Notes: generated from the letters alone by a model not told the origin. A stretch of 64,000 nucleotides of DNA from Bactrocera neohumeralis (GCF_024586455.1 NW_026089624.1:16149341-16213340), one strand, 5' to 3'. Positions 43,334 through 54,530 are shown, counted from the stretch's first letter. A program made the numbers and translations.

Positions 43334-44861
43334 ACTTAGGAGCATTTTCCTTTTAAACCCGGACAAAAGTGAGAATTACAAACTGCAGCAATGCTAAATC
43401 AAAATTGATTTTTTCTCTAGTACCTAAATAATTGTACTACAATAAGCCGATTAAATGATTGACCTTCAGTCCGCTATATTGCCACACAAGTAGTCGGAAC
43501 CTAGACTTCGTTCAGTACGTAAGGAATCTCGATACTCTCTATTAATCTCGAAATTGCAACTGGTGTTTTGTGTTGCGTGAATTCTGGAAAATATTTGTTT
43601 TGGATTCTAAACATGGTATGTATTTAATTTTCATAAAATAAATATTAATTTTTTTGGGAAAATTAAATGAAATATCAAAAAAAAAGAAAAAAATATTTTT
43701 TTAATTTGTTAGAAATTAGTGTTTTTGTAATAGTGTCGGGGGAGGTCGGGATATAAATTAATTTTTTTACTAAACTACAGGGTTTTCTACTTAGAATATA
43801 AACTTAAACTTTTTCCTCATCTTTCCTCCGCTTAAAAGAAAGCACGTTGAATTATGTCGGTCACTTGCATAAAATGAGTACTGCTTTTATTTATTTATTT
43901 TAATTAAATACTGAAATCCTCCTAAATTAATCAAGACGGGTGGTATATAAATGGTATAAGGGGCTCTATCGGAACCGGTGTGAAAATTGGACAATTGGTG
44001 TGGCACAGCTCACTTTTTGGTGAAATCTCATATCTCGGAACCCGACAGACCAATTTCGCCTAAATATAGTATGTTATTATTTTAATATTTCTATGTCACA
44101 GAATGAAAATGAGCGAAATCGGATTACAATCACGCCTACTTCCCATATAACACAATTTAAAATTCCGTTTGATTCTTTCACTTTCCAGTACACAAATAAA
44201 GAAGTAAGTAATGTAACGAAATAAAATTTTGCGGTAATAATTTCATTCAAGTATGCCACCGTTTGACCAAAAATTTTCCAAATCCAACCAAAACTTTTAA
44301 AGCCCCTAGGTACCGAATATGTGGACCCCGGTACCTATTGACTTTTGAAAATATCGTTCAATGTGTGAGATATGAAATTGAAATTCACGCAGAATCCTTT
44401 CCTGACAATAATATTTCTATGCATCGAAAATGGGTTAAATTTGGGTCAATACTTTCTTCTTCTATGTCACTTTATGCTGGATATATCCGCCAATATTTGA
44501 GTCATCTCAATGAAAATTTCAGAACATGCTTAATTCATAACAGTGTATCTAACATAGTAGATACAATTGAGCGAAAACCTGACCCTCCACCCATATTACC
44601 AAGATTTTCGAACATCCACTTGGCCTTGCTTCATACTATGATTGGTGATTGTATGTAAGGTACCTTAATGAAACTCAGGGAACATTTTATTAAATAAATA
44701 AATAAAATGTTCGGTTGCACCCGAACTTCGCTCTTTCTTACTTGTTTTATTTGAATATATTTCTTTATTATATTTAGTCATGCATTTTTATTAATTTTCA
44801 TTCATAAAACCACTTTAAACAATTTTGTCCGGTTTTTGAGATCAAATGCTCCTATCTGCGA
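43334..44861. mobile_element. DNA element with 3-bp target-site duplication inserted in Jockey gag
   Basis: The gag sequence TCAGAC/GAC/GATG is interrupted so that GAC stands on both sides (43331-43333 and 44862-44864). The ends GCACTTAGGAGCATTTTCC and its partner AAATGCTCCTATCTGC are inverted, and pairing extends into AAACCCGGACAAAA against TTTTGTCCGGTTTTT. Three-base duplications and this end fit CACTA- or PIF-type elements; which one is not decided. The interior is noncoding and itself holds a dispersed repeat (43975-44748). Confidence 0.7.
43975..44748 (+). repeat. Dispersed repeat ending in GCACCCGAACTTCG..CTTACTTGTT
   Basis: Shares with 1066-1415 the CATATCTCGG phrase, the AATTTAAAATTCCGTTTGATT-like segment, and the end AAAATGTTCGG, GCACCCGAACT and TTACTTGTT. 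The 131-codon open frame 44263-44658 crosses it but has no domain, and I regard it as chance. Confidence 0.5.
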
Positions 44862-46049
44862 CGATGGGAAGTGTACCACCACAGTCGTTAATGCCAAACC
44901 ACCTCCAATACATTTGCGCGAGCGTAGCCGTAATGCTCTTTTTGCTAAATTAAGTGAAATTGAAGTTAGTAACAATTTCGATATTGTGCCAAAAAAAGGC
45001 CAATATAGATGAAACAAAAATTCAGTCGTACACTGAAAAAGGTTTTATGGAAATTGTCAAATTTATTATTCTTATCAACTGAAGAGTTTTAAGGCCAAGT
45101 TCTTGTAAATAAGGAGTACGCCGTAGACTCTAGTGAAGTCAAAGAAGCATTGAAAGAATGCAGTTTTGGTATTAAAACTGTTGTAAATATATTTAATAGA
45201 AATAAAGTACCACACCTAATGTTTAAAATTGAATTGTTGCCGCACTCTAATCAACTAAAAAAGGAATAAACACATCCTATACTTATATAATCTGAAATAT
45301 TTGCTGCATCGTAGAGTAACTGTTGAAGAACCACATATAAGGAACGGTCCCGTACAATGTACTAGCTGCCAAGAATATGGGCATACCAAATCATTTTGCA
45401 CTCTACGCAGTGTTTGTGTGGTGATTTACATCCCAATTATAGCTGCACCGTTAAGAAAGACGATTTAAATAAAAAATACATTAATTGTGGAGGAAATCAC
45501 ATTGCTAACTACAGGGGTTGTCCTGTATATAAAGATTTGAAATCGAAGTTGTCACAGGGCATTCAAGCACATGGTGGAACAGCAGTGTTGGTTAGAAAAC
45601 GAATAAATCTCATGCTACAGCGCAGTTACAAGCTACAACAATATCCCTACAAAATTGGGGCTGTGACTTACCTTACAGTTATATAGTACTTGTCCAATAA
45701 ATTACGAACGAAGAAAAAAATATGCAGAGTTCTAGCAGAGATAAAATATTGAATATGATTCAATACAAAAATATAATAATTTAAGTTTAATGTACATAGC
45801 ATATAAAAAATAATTTTTTTCTAAAATACGCCAAATATTTATGTTTTTATTAATGATTAAAGTTAGAACTCCGCATATTTTTTTCTCCGTTCGTAATTTA
45901 TTGGACAAGTACAGTATACTGTTCACCTCGTTTTAAAATTACAGGGGCACACGTCGTATTAATCCGAAAGCTGGATATAATATATCCTGTTAAGCCGACA
46001 TACTGGCCCAGTGATAGCAAAAAATACCAGACTTAGTAGATTTTGCTGT

Positions 46050-47490
46050 AGTCAAAAATATATGTAGATAGATCGCCTTTGACAGCTGCTACATTTACAA
46101 ATTTATCATCTGATCATTCTAATGTACTAATAAAGTTATACGAACAGCCCATGATATTTGAGCCAAGAGTTTCTATAAACATCTCATAAAACTAACTGGT
46201 TGAAGTATAGAAAATATATCAGCTGCCACATCAATATTAATTGCAAAATAAATACAGGATAAGACATTAGGGAAATTCACAATCTGGTGCAAATGGTCTT
46301 GCATATTTGGAATGCAAATTCGCTTTACATTTTGTTAGTGTAACACTATTGATGAAAGTATAAGTATAAAGAAACTTGTAAATGAGAAAAGGCGAGTTAG
46401 ACGTGAATGGCAGTTAAGTCGCCCCCTTCAACTGTGCTTCAACTGAAATCTGCTGTACGAAAGTTAAAAAAAAAACGCTTAAACGCGAGGAAAAACACAA
46501 CACTGAAAATTATATCAAGAAACTGTGTCCAAATTCTAGCAAGTGAAACTCCCTTTGGAAAGCCCAAAAGTCTTTTAAGCAACCAGTAGATTCCAACATA
46601 CCTCTAAGACAGTCGAATGGTAATTGGGCGCATAGTGATGAGGAAAAAGCAATTTGCTTTGCAAATCACCTAGAAAAGGGAATTCAAACCAATTGCTCAA
46701 AGAACCACTTTAAGTTGCCTTATTTGCCCAATACTGCTAACGAGTTGCTTGTGTCTATAAGGATTTCTACCTTTGAAGTTACTAGAATCATAAAAGAGCT
46801 AAATCCGAAAAAGGCATCAGGACTCGGTAATATTACTCCAAAAATTCTAATTGAGGTACCAAATACTGCTATAACGGTGCTCTCCGTGCTCTTTAAAGTA
46901 ATTCTTGATTTCGGATACTATCCAACTGGATGGAAAAAGTCGGAGATCATTATGATAAATAAGCCTGAGAAAGACTTAACACAGCCGTCTTCCTACAGAA
47001 CAATAAGTCTCTTAGCCTGCATTTTTAAAATATTTGAAAAAGTTTTACTATCAAGGATGACTCCCTTCCTAAACGAAAATAATATAATACCAACGCAGCA
47101 ATTCGGTTTCGTGCTAAACATGGCACTGTAGAGCAAGTAAATAGAATTACCAACGAAATCAGGGAAGCATTCAAGCACAGAGAATACCGCTAAGCTATTT
47201 TTCTAGATGGACCTTAGGCGTTCGATAAGGTCTTGCATGAAGACCTTTTATGGAAAATCAAAAACATTTTACCCTACGAATTGCATAAAACTTTGGAATG
47301 CTATTTTAAGAAACAGGAAATTTACAGTTAAAGTATCAGACGTCATATCAGAAAAACGTGTAATAAGGGCTGATATACCTCAGGGTAGCGCAGGCCCAAA
47401 TCTGTACAAAATGTATAGAGTGAACATTCCAACAGCTATTAACGTATTGACATCGAAGGCTGACGTGGCAACAATATATAGCGAGTAAAG
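46050..47490 (+). pseudogene. Jockey endonuclease tail and reverse transcriptase (second lineage)
   Basis: An endonuclease end with LSSDHSNVLIKLYEQ lies at 46095-46155, then NEKRRVRREWQLS at 46382. A 138-codon frame at 46715-47131 follows with ELNPKKASGLGNITPK, YRTISLLACIFKIFEKVLL and the QFGF motif. Past a frameshift come IEQVNRITNEIREAF-like residues, FLDGP (palm A) and DIPQGS, and then a deletion before the YADD region leads to CMKLRAANLNCFLNK (47493). The FADD box is missing. Inactive. Confidence 0.7.
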
Positions 47491-48179
47491 TAACTTGCAT
47501 GAAGTTAAGAGCAGCAAATTTAAATTGTTTTTTAAACAAAATTTCTAAGCTCAGCCTAGACAACAAAGTCCTGTTATACAACGCATTCATAAAACCGATT
47601 TGGATGTATGGCATGCAACTGTGGGGTACGACCTGTGCTCCTACTGAAACCTGAGAAACCCGCCAACAAAGGGGAGTCCTATCGCCCGATAACACACCTC
47701 TCCTTCTCAACCACAAACCACCCTGTTAAAGCGTTGGACTTGTCGATTCCCACTACGCACCGGAATTGACTCGTATTTTATCCCCTCTAACAGCCTCTAC
47801 GGCTGTGCAATCTGCACATAGTTCGCGCGCTGCGCCGCCGCTCACCCAATCCAATCAGCAACTCTTGGTTCCTCGCACAGTCAGTTCCCTGTGTCAGACC
47901 GTCATACGTCGGAACGTTACATCAGTCAAGCGCAACTCCTGCACTGGCTGGTGTCAGTTCCCGGCGTGTTCCGGCCTGCGCACCACACGTGAGTGGAGTG
48001 AGTCGTACGATGCTCCATGCTGCAGGAGTCTGCCCCCGCAACTCACAACAGTGGCGTCGCCAACCAACACCCCAGAGCGGCAACCGCCCCTGCGGGTTCT
48101 GCAACTGCAACAACTACCACCCTCACGTCACTCCCTCACACCCAGGATCACCCACGGGTACCCGCGACAAACCCGTGTA

Positions 48180-48915
48180 CTACAATTCAACTGCAACGGA
48201 CTCCAGAGCAAGATCGAGGAGATAGTTGCACTTATGAATCGGGATAATATAATATATAATCGATGAAGACATCGACCCCAGGGATACTACCCTAGAATGT
48301 CATGGTATAGCTATCCGGACAGGCGATGTTGAACTCGAAATATTTAATATATATATCTCCCCAGTTACATGTTGCCCTACAGGATATCACCCGAATATGG
48401 GCGCGCTACTTCGTGGTGAAAACCGTTTGGTACTAGGCGACTTTAACGCGCACCACGATCTTTGGCATTCCTGCCTGTCAAATGACCGTAGGGGGATGGA
48501 GCTGGCGGAACAGATTGACGATTCGACATTCTGCACAATGAATGACGAAGCCCTCACCAGAGTTATGGGCACCTGTAATAGCTCGCCGATATTACCATTG
48601 CTAGCGGTGGTCTGATAAATAGCATAACCTGGCGTCCTATGTTAACTCTCGCATCAGACCATCAGCCCATAATTATCTCGATCGAGAAACCTCCCGATTT
48701 CGTTTCTGTGGACAACCGTACCTTCATTAACTTTGATAAAGCTAACTGGGTCGGGTTCACAGAATTTACTGAGAGCACCTTTACCACTCTACACATTCCT
48801 ACGGACTTATGCGTTAGCGAACGTCGATTCCGCAAGGTGATCGCAGCAGCTACCGGTCGCTTCATCCTGGCTGGAAGAATAGCGGAAATCCACCCCCAAT
48901 TTCCCAGCCGCTAAT
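48180..48915 (+). pseudogene. AP-endonuclease of the Jockey/LOA-like element
   Basis: LQFNCNGLQSKIEEIVALMN at 48178-48240 is the endonuclease start (N, G, L residues). A deletion of the QETKL region follows. Then come IDPRDTTLECHGIAI, LVLGDFNAHHDLWHSCLSND (48430-48485), DIT-like residues and ASDHQPIIISI (48652-48685) with the catalytic Asp-His pair. The frame changes near 48590-48640. The domain makes the first-strand nick. Confidence 0.72.
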
Positions 48916-49263
48916 GAGCGCGACACCTTATGCCATGCCGATGCACCTGAAGTCCTGCAACCCCTCTACCGGTGTGAGTAAGCTTTCGGCTTCTGTCAAA
49001 GCTTTGTCTAACCCGAAGAGACACGACGACCGAGTTGAGGTTCAATTCAATGGTCATGCCTCTTCGGACCCGAAGAAGTGCGCGAGCTATTTTAGCCGGC
49101 AGTTCACACTACACCCTTCGGTAGACAAAGTTAAACGATGTGTTAACCGACGGCTGCGCAAAATACCAAACGAAGGCGCGCCACTTACTTTTACCGATGA
49201 GGAGGTTCAGGGTGTCATCAACAAGGCGAAATCCTCAAATCCATTGGCCCTGATGGAATCAAC

Positions 49264-50640
49264 ATGCTAATGCTAAAGCATATAGGCTCGACGGGAGTAA
49301 AATATCTCACCAAGGTCCTCAATCTGTCGCTGACCACTCTTCAAATACCCGATGTGTGGAAAGTCGGAAGAGTGGTCCCACTACTGAAACCTGGGAAACC
49401 CGCCAACAAAGGGGAATCTTATCGACCGATAACTCTCCTCTCCCCAATAGTAAAGACACTTGAGGCCTTGCTACTCCCGACTTTCACTCACCACCTGAGC
49501 CTAGCCAGCTACAAAAAAGTGCACAGCACCACCACAGCACTTAGCGTCTTAAACGCTTAAATAGTTCGTGGCCTCAACCAGAAACCACCCTGCGAGAGAA
49601 CGGTCCTTGTAGCGTTGGACTTGTCAAAAGCTTTCGACACAGTCAACCACACAACGCTATCGCAGGACATTGAGAAAACCAGGGTTCCTCCAGGGTTAAA
49701 GAGGTGGACCATGAACTACCTGACCCGTCGTCAATCATCCGTACTATTTCGAGGTGAAACATCTAAAGTGAGAAGAATTAAACAGGGGGTTGTCAAAAGC
49801 TTTTGACACAGTCAATCACACAAAGCTTCTGCAAGACATCGAACAAACTACGCTCCTAGAACCTAACACTTTCCCCCACCAAATCCACAGCGACCATATT
49901 CAAGAAATGGACGAAGGAGTATACACTTGAACTTAATATTGCAGTCGAAGCGGTGTCAAGATTACGACTGTCAATACCTCTAAGATTTTAGGTGTAACAT
50001 TTGATAGTGTATGCTCCTTCACTCCTCACACGACCGAGATTATCGCCAAGGTACAGAGTCGCAACAAAATCCTCAAGTCGTTAGCCAGCAGCACATGGGG
50101 AAAAGACCAAGAAATGTTGTTGGCAACTTACAAGGCAATCGGCTGGCCGGTCCTCACCTACGCCGCACCAATATGGTCGCCTTGATGCAGTGGTACGCAG
50201 ATGAAGAAACGTCAGACTTGCCAGAACCCTGCATTCCGGACCACGACAGCATGCCTCTTGGTTTCCCGATAGAACATCTACATAGTGAGACCCTTATGCT
50301 CCCAGTTAAGGTGCATAACGAGCTCCTCTCCAAGCAGTTCCTGCTACGATGTTTTCGCAGAAATCACTCCTGCAGCCACCTGCTTGGAGCGGAATGGCCT
50401 CCTATGAACATCACGAGGTCATTCCTCAAATACGTCGACGACATCGAACAGTACGCCGACCGGATTTCGGACGCAACTAACTTCCGTCAGGTACTAACCG
50501 CCATTCACAGTGGAGGTATCAACAACTTCACCGACTCCCTTCCAGTGAATGGCGTTCTTGGAGTCAAATCACCAGCCATTGCAGACGAAGAACTCGAGTT
50601 GCCGCGAGTAACCCGCGCAGCTTCGTTCTGGATATTGTAG
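49264..50640 (+). pseudogene. Reverse transcriptase and C-terminus of the Jockey/LOA-like element
   Basis: VGRVVPLLKPGKPANKGESY and RPITLLSPIVKTLEALLLP (49350-49480), then ALDLSKAFDTVNHTTLSQDI (49612 on), LKRWTMNYLTRRQSSVLF and RRIKQGV. The motif that should follow (PQGGVLSPLLF to YADD) is replaced by a second copy of the KAFDTVNHT-like segment at 49790. The C-terminal frame 50011-50640 contains IEHLHSETLMLPVKVHNELL and VNGVLGVKSPAIADEELELP. No YADD, so inactive. Confidence 0.72.
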
Positions 50641-51053
50641 CAGGTTAAACACCTACTAGTCCAGAATAGACGCCGACATATCCAACATATGTCCTGCGTG
50701 CTATGAGTCTCCGCATGACACTGGCCACCTCTTTGCATGCCACGCCAACCCCACTCATCTGATATCCTTTTCCCTTTAGTCCGACCCGATGGAATTAGTT
50801 ATTTTTGCACTATTTAAAACAAAACAAATGTGTAAAAACGAATAAGTGAAGTGTTAGTGGATATAAAAACTAAAAATATTAGTGTAAAATTCAATATAAA
50901 TAGGAGAAGTGTAAGTCTATAAAGAGTGCATAATATGAAAGAAGGAATTACTATAAATCGAGAAACTGCTAAATAAAATTTGCGAAATTTTCACCTTTAA
51001 ACGCATATATCTCGAAAACTATAAGTTTGCGGCGGCTATAGTTATAAATATTC

Positions 51054-51691
51054 AGGCTGGGATTTAGAATAGCATCCCCGGATTTCGGAAATAAAATAGG
51101 TATCACTGGAAAGGTGACGTTCTCCAGATCACGAAAATATATATATATAGTTGCCGCTGACTTATAGTTTTAAAGATATTTGCATTTAAAGTTGAAAAAT
51201 TTACAACTTTTACATTGATAATTTGTATATTGTGAGTAACTTTTTCACTTATATTTTGCACTTTTCACGTACTAGCACTTCACTCTATCGTTTCTGCATA
51301 TTAATTTTTTTAAAAAGCGCGCCGCGCTTCAAAAAAACTAACCATGGCAACCCTTTTCTTATTGTGCAAATGCAGAGAATTGTAACTAAAATAAAAATAA
51401 TTAAAATAAAGCTTTATTTACAACAAATATTTAAAAAATTAATATGCAGAAACAATAGTGAAGTGCTAGTACGTGAAAAGTGCATAATATAAGTGAAAAA
51501 GTTACTCACAATATACAAATTATCAATGTAAAAGTTGTCAATTTTTCAACTTTAAATGCAAATATCTTTAAAACTATAAGTCAGCGGCAACTATATATAT
51601 ATATATATTTTCGTGATCTGGAGAACGTCACCTTTCCACTGATACCCATTTTATCGCCGAAATCCGGGGATGCTATTCTAAATCCCAGCCT
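51054..51691. mobile_element. Long inverted-repeat element (arms about 220 bp)
   Basis: The left end AGGCTGGGATTTAGAATAGC is the exact inverse of GCTATTCTAAATCCCAGCCT at the right end. Pairing continues inward through AAGGTGACGTTCTCCAGATCACGA, the TATATA tract and TTGTGAGTAACTTTTTCAC to about 51260. The central 200 bp (51270-51470) is unpaired. No coding capacity. Single arms of the same family lie at 52085-52239 and 53950-54118, and a more distant one at 50960-51050. Confidence 0.75.
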
Positions 51692-52084
51692 TCGGACCAA
51701 CACCTAGGCTCAGTTTTTTTTGCATTGAACTCCTTTTAGCCCGATCCAACACCGTGATTTATCAAGATAATGCGAATTCTGAAAGATTTTACATTACTCA
51801 TCACACGATAATGAATTTGGTTATAACGTCATATTTCTTTTATTTTATATTTATTCCATTACAAAATATGGTAACACTAATTTTTTGGTTGTTTACAACC
51901 ACTTTCTTATTTTATGAATAAATGGATTTTTACTAAAGTTTGATATGGAATTAAAGTTATTTTTGCACTACTTAATATAAAATAAATGATTAGAAATGAA
52001 TTAGTGTAGTGTTAGTGGATATAAAAGTATAAACTATAAGTGTAATATGCATTAAAAATCGGAGAAACACACATTTTAAATAGT

Positions 52085-52239
52085 TGATTTTTTAACTTTA
52101 AATGCAAATATCTCAAAAACCATAAGCCAGCGACAACTATATGTATATATATTATGTATTCTTAATCTGGAGGACCTCCTCTATCCGTACATACCCATTT
52201 TAACCCCGAAATCCGGGGATGCTATACTAAATTGCAGCC
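52085..52239 (+). repeat. Solo right arm of the long inverted-repeat family
   Basis: From AACTTTAAATGCAAATATCT through CCGAAATCCGGGGATGCTAT and a degraded end AAATTGCAGCC. It is diverged from the arms at 51470-51691. No partner arm is near. Confidence 0.65.
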
Positions 52240-52870
52240 CTTCGTTTTTCCAACGGTACCTTTAAATCGCGGCGCCAAAGAAATCGGAACTGTGCCGAAG
52301 AAATGTATGATGAACTTCCACCCTGGTATAAACAACTGCTTTCGATGGTAGTTCACTTTAAACGATTGAACATCAATAAACATTTACCATATGTCAACCG
52401 ATATCAATAGCATTTGCAGATTTAAATCTACATCGGCTGTAGCAAGTACTAAATAACTGTGCCGTAATGAAAGTTTCAATTACAGTTTGAATTATATATC
52501 GCCTATAAAACACGAATATAAAACCTTGCTTGCAACACCTGTTATAAGCCTGTCGTTACACGAGCAATAAAATGCGAGGAACAAGCCTGGCTACAGGAAT
52601 AAAGCGTTGTTAAACTTTTTCCAGTGTGAGAGCGCCTTAAAATAAGCGATTTACAGCCCTATTCTCATGCCCTCACAAAAGTCACCAACCTCACTACAGC
52701 GATGTTTCTCCCTATAGTGAGGTTTACCTTATTCTGGCGAAAATTCAAAAGCTCAAATGCTCACTATTCTCACAAATATCTGTGACGTGTGAAAGCAGCC
52801 ATCATAATACAAAACATCTGTGTTTGTTTTGTTTTAAATAAGTATTTAACATTTTTTAAAAAATTGAGAA
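52240..52870. other. 5' flank of the Harbinger gene, no coding seen
   Basis: AT-rich with a phrase CCAGTGTGAGAGCGCCTTAA at 52621-52640 shared with the inverted-repeat element ending near 58010. A following GCCCTATTCTCATGCCCTCA at 52657-52676 may be a remnant terminal repeat, but no partner was established. Confidence 0.4.
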
Positions 52871-52888
52871 TTGAGTGTTATAATTAGC

Positions 52889-53218
52889 ATGGAGGAACTA
52901 TTATTTGTATTTGCGGCAATTGTTGTGGAGGAGGAATCGGGCGGTAGGAGGAAAGTGTTAATGGGCTTGCGAGACAAAAGCGATCCCTTTACTATGCAAG
53001 ACATTGCATTTATTAACACATTTCGATTCCCAAAATCGCTGTGTAAATTGCTGATAAGTGAATTGGTGCCGCATGATGTGCAGAAGTCAAATATTCCTTT
53101 TGATCTGCGTTTCCTGATGAGTTTATATTTTTACGGGCATGGCTCTTATGAGCCAATCCTCAGTGTCAAGAGCTCTGCACTTTATTTCAAAACTGATTGT
53201 GGATGTTTAGGGAAGTGA
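52889..53218 (+). pseudogene. PIF/Harbinger transposase N-terminus
   Basis: From ATG at 52889: MEELLFVFAAIVVEEE, then VLMGLRDKSDPFTMQDIAFI, NTFRFPKSLCKLLISELVP and FDLRFLMSLYFYGHGSYEPI. The LRD.S.PF.M.D..F...FR pattern followed by the ALRF.A.GSY-type segment is the N-terminal region of HARBI1-like nucleases. The frame then ends with KTDCGCLGK and a stop. The DDE catalytic core, about 200 further residues, is absent. The second Harbinger gene lies opposite at 53452-53940. Confidence 0.72.
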
Positions 53219-53239
53219 AATTTATTTCTCTACAAGCGC

Positions 53240-53460
53240 GCAGGATGTGTCAGATGCAAAGAAGGGGTAAGATAAATAAATAAAAATAAATATAAATAAA
53301 TAAATAAATTTTTTCTTAAAGATTTTACACGAAATTTGGGATCAATAATTAATAATAAATAATTCATTTTATTTTATTTAATTTTTTTTTATTTTTTTAC
53401 ATTTTTATTTAATTTTTTTACATTTTTATTTCATTTTTTACATTTTTATTATTATTTATC
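53240..53460. repeat. Low-complexity A/T tract
   Basis: AAATAAATAAATA runs at 53270-53310, and a repeated ACATTTTTATTTAATTTTTT unit at 53398-53450. It separates the two convergent Harbinger frames and holds the 3' ends of both. Confidence 0.75.
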
Positions 53461-53940
53461 CAATTTTTGGGACAACTTAGCCATAACCTCTGACAGCGAG
53501 GTTAGTGCCTGTGTCATTTGAGTCAGCACCCCTGTCATCTGCACATTTTGCTCTACAATTTTCCTTTGTAGAGCAATGGCCTCCTCCTCTCGCTTTTCTC
53601 TGTCCTCAATTTTTTTTAGCACTGTTCCAAGCATCTTCGCTGCAGTCAATTTTTCGGGAGGGATATAAGAAGGCGATGGCATAGGAGAAGATAATATGGG
53701 AGGAGATAAGGAAGAAGATGGAGGTGATGGTGAAGAAGAAAAATGAGGTGATGGCGAGGAAGAAAAATTTATTGATAAAGCAGGAAAAGCTGGAGCAGGC
53801 GATGTGACTGCTAGTGAAGATGCTGAAACAGGCGATGCGACTGTTGGTGTTGGCGCTGGAGCAGACGATGCGACTGGTAGTGAGGGTGCTGGAGCAGGCG
53901 ATGCTGGTGTCGGCGAGGAAGATGGAGCTTGTGTATTTAT
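53452..53940 (-). pseudogene. Second Harbinger protein: Pro/Ser/Ala linker and coiled-coil tail
   Basis: On the minus strand one frame stays open from about 53940 to the stop at 53452. It opens with a low-complexity Ala/Pro/Ser part (SPTPASPAPAPSLPV), then SSPSPPSSSLSPPILSSPMP, SYIPPEKLTAAKMLGTVL and a heptad-like KIEDREKREEEAIALQRKIV tail rich in Glu, Gln and Leu. PIF/Harbinger elements carry a second gene for a Myb/SANT-type protein that helps transposase act. A Pro/Ser linker and C-terminal coiled coil fit its end. The DNA-binding N-terminus is missing, replaced by the repeat arm at 53950. A different frame, 53606-53965, overlaps it but is less protein-like. Confidence 0.55.
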
Positions 53941-53949
53941 TTGTTTTAC

Positions 53950-54118
53950 ATGTAAAAGTTTTCAATTTTTCAACTTTAAATGCAAATATTTAATTTAAAA
54001 TTATAAGCCAGCGGCAACTATATACATATATATATTTTCGTGATCTGGAGAACGTCACCTTTTCAGTGATACCCATTTTATTCCCGAAATCCGGGGATGC
54101 TATTCTAAATCCCAGCCT
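53950..54118 (+). repeat. Solo right arm of the long inverted-repeat family next to Harbinger
   Basis: From TTCAACTTTAAATGCAAAT to CTATTCTAAATCCCAGCCT at 54118, the terminal repeat seen at 51691. It directly abuts the Harbinger second gene and may be that element's own terminal region. Confidence 0.65.
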
Positions 54119-54410
54119 TTAAATCTTTTTAAAGAATGTTATAACAACTGACTTTTGTCCTTTCAATACCCAATAATAGGATTTAAGCTTGTTAGCTCTC
54201 AATCATTAAATGTTTTTAATCATTTTCCATTGAAAATAAAACTATGATGCTCAAAATTACAAAACGTTTCATCAAATACCTTTAAATTTCACAAATTTAT
54301 TTAATTTTTATTGTTTTACACTTTTTATGGTGGTCTTGAACGATGTCCCCTTAAAGTAAATGGTATACTAACTAGTAATAAAGGGGTGTCCAACTTATTC
54401 CAGTGTGAAG
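54119..54410. repeat. Copy of the 57000-57240 repeat segment
   Basis: Nearly identical to 57003-57240, including AACTGACTTTTGTCCTTTCA and TTAAGCTTGTTAGCTCTC. It is the left half of the foldback element at 56851-58010, here without its ends. Confidence 0.7.
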
Positions 54411-54530
54411 TTCTGAACACATAGAGCGCGACAGACTGCAAGCTATATCTGTCAAATATTAAAATACACAAGTTCTTAGGGACACAGTTATTGAGGCAGC
54501 TGCACAACTACATAACTATGTCCATTCAGC
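54411..54530 (+). repeat. Partial copy of the 55215-55811 element
   Basis: GAACACATAGAGCGCGACAG at 54416-54435 and the following TCTGTCAAATATTAAAATAC match the left end of 55215. The partner end is not present. Confidence 0.6.

Larger units (their letters stand above)
42871..45690 (+). pseudogene. Jockey gag with zinc knuckles (second lineage)
   Basis: MSASQPHQ, a stop, then RHSLNAYFSFVEP; a Thr/Ser-rich part; IKRKLSPLKSAVNPKK; then the insertion; then KPPPIHLRERSRNALFAKLS (44897) and, in shifted frames, NKVPHLMFKIEL-type residues. From 45290 come RVTVEEPHIRNGPVQC, the CTSCQEYGHTKSFC knuckle (45360-45400), a CGDLHPNYSC knuckle and CGGNHIANYRGCPVY (45396-45686). These CCHC motifs are what the other two Jockey copies have lost. 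There are several stops and frameshifts. Confidence 0.75.
42655..47638 (+). mobile_element. Jockey-clade retrotransposon, second lineage, interrupted
   Basis: It starts near GTACGGACGTGTTTATTTAA, comparable with the leader of the copy at 19326. Gag begins at 42871 with MSASQPHQ. A DNA element interrupts it at 43334-44861 and gag resumes at 44862. The zinc knuckles, endonuclease tail and reverse transcriptase follow to 47638, where the next non-LTR element begins abruptly. It is more diverged and older-looking than the copies at 19.3-26.4 kb. Confidence 0.75.
47639..50800 (+). mobile_element. Jockey/LOA-like non-LTR retrotransposon, long copy
   Basis: It begins at a sharp junction with a displaced LLKPEKPANKGESYRPIT segment, then a Pro/Ser/Thr-rich ORF1-like part (47766-48180), endonuclease, reverse transcriptase and C-terminus. 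It is related to the fragment at 15713-16496 (shared LKRWTMNYL and KAFDTVNHTTL segments). It ends near 50800 after the FSPTRWN-like residues. Many frame breaks. The rearranged 5' end suggests an older template switch or deletion. Confidence 0.7.

Noticed and set aside
44263..44658. 131-codon open frame that could be a gene
   Set aside because: It lies across a dispersed repeat nested in a DNA element, the repeat's other copy is not open in this frame, and no domain is visible.
53270..53460. Regular AAATAAATA and ATTTTTATTT units as a possible satellite or CRISPR-like array
   Set aside because: Units are irregular simple sequence without spacers; this is ordinary low-complexity DNA.
53606..53965. 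Ser/Thr/Ile-rich 119-codon minus-strand frame resembling a secreted repeat protein
   Set aside because: It overlaps the better minus-strand frame (Pro/Ser/Ala linker continuous with the coiled coil) in another register and mirrors the same low-complexity codons.
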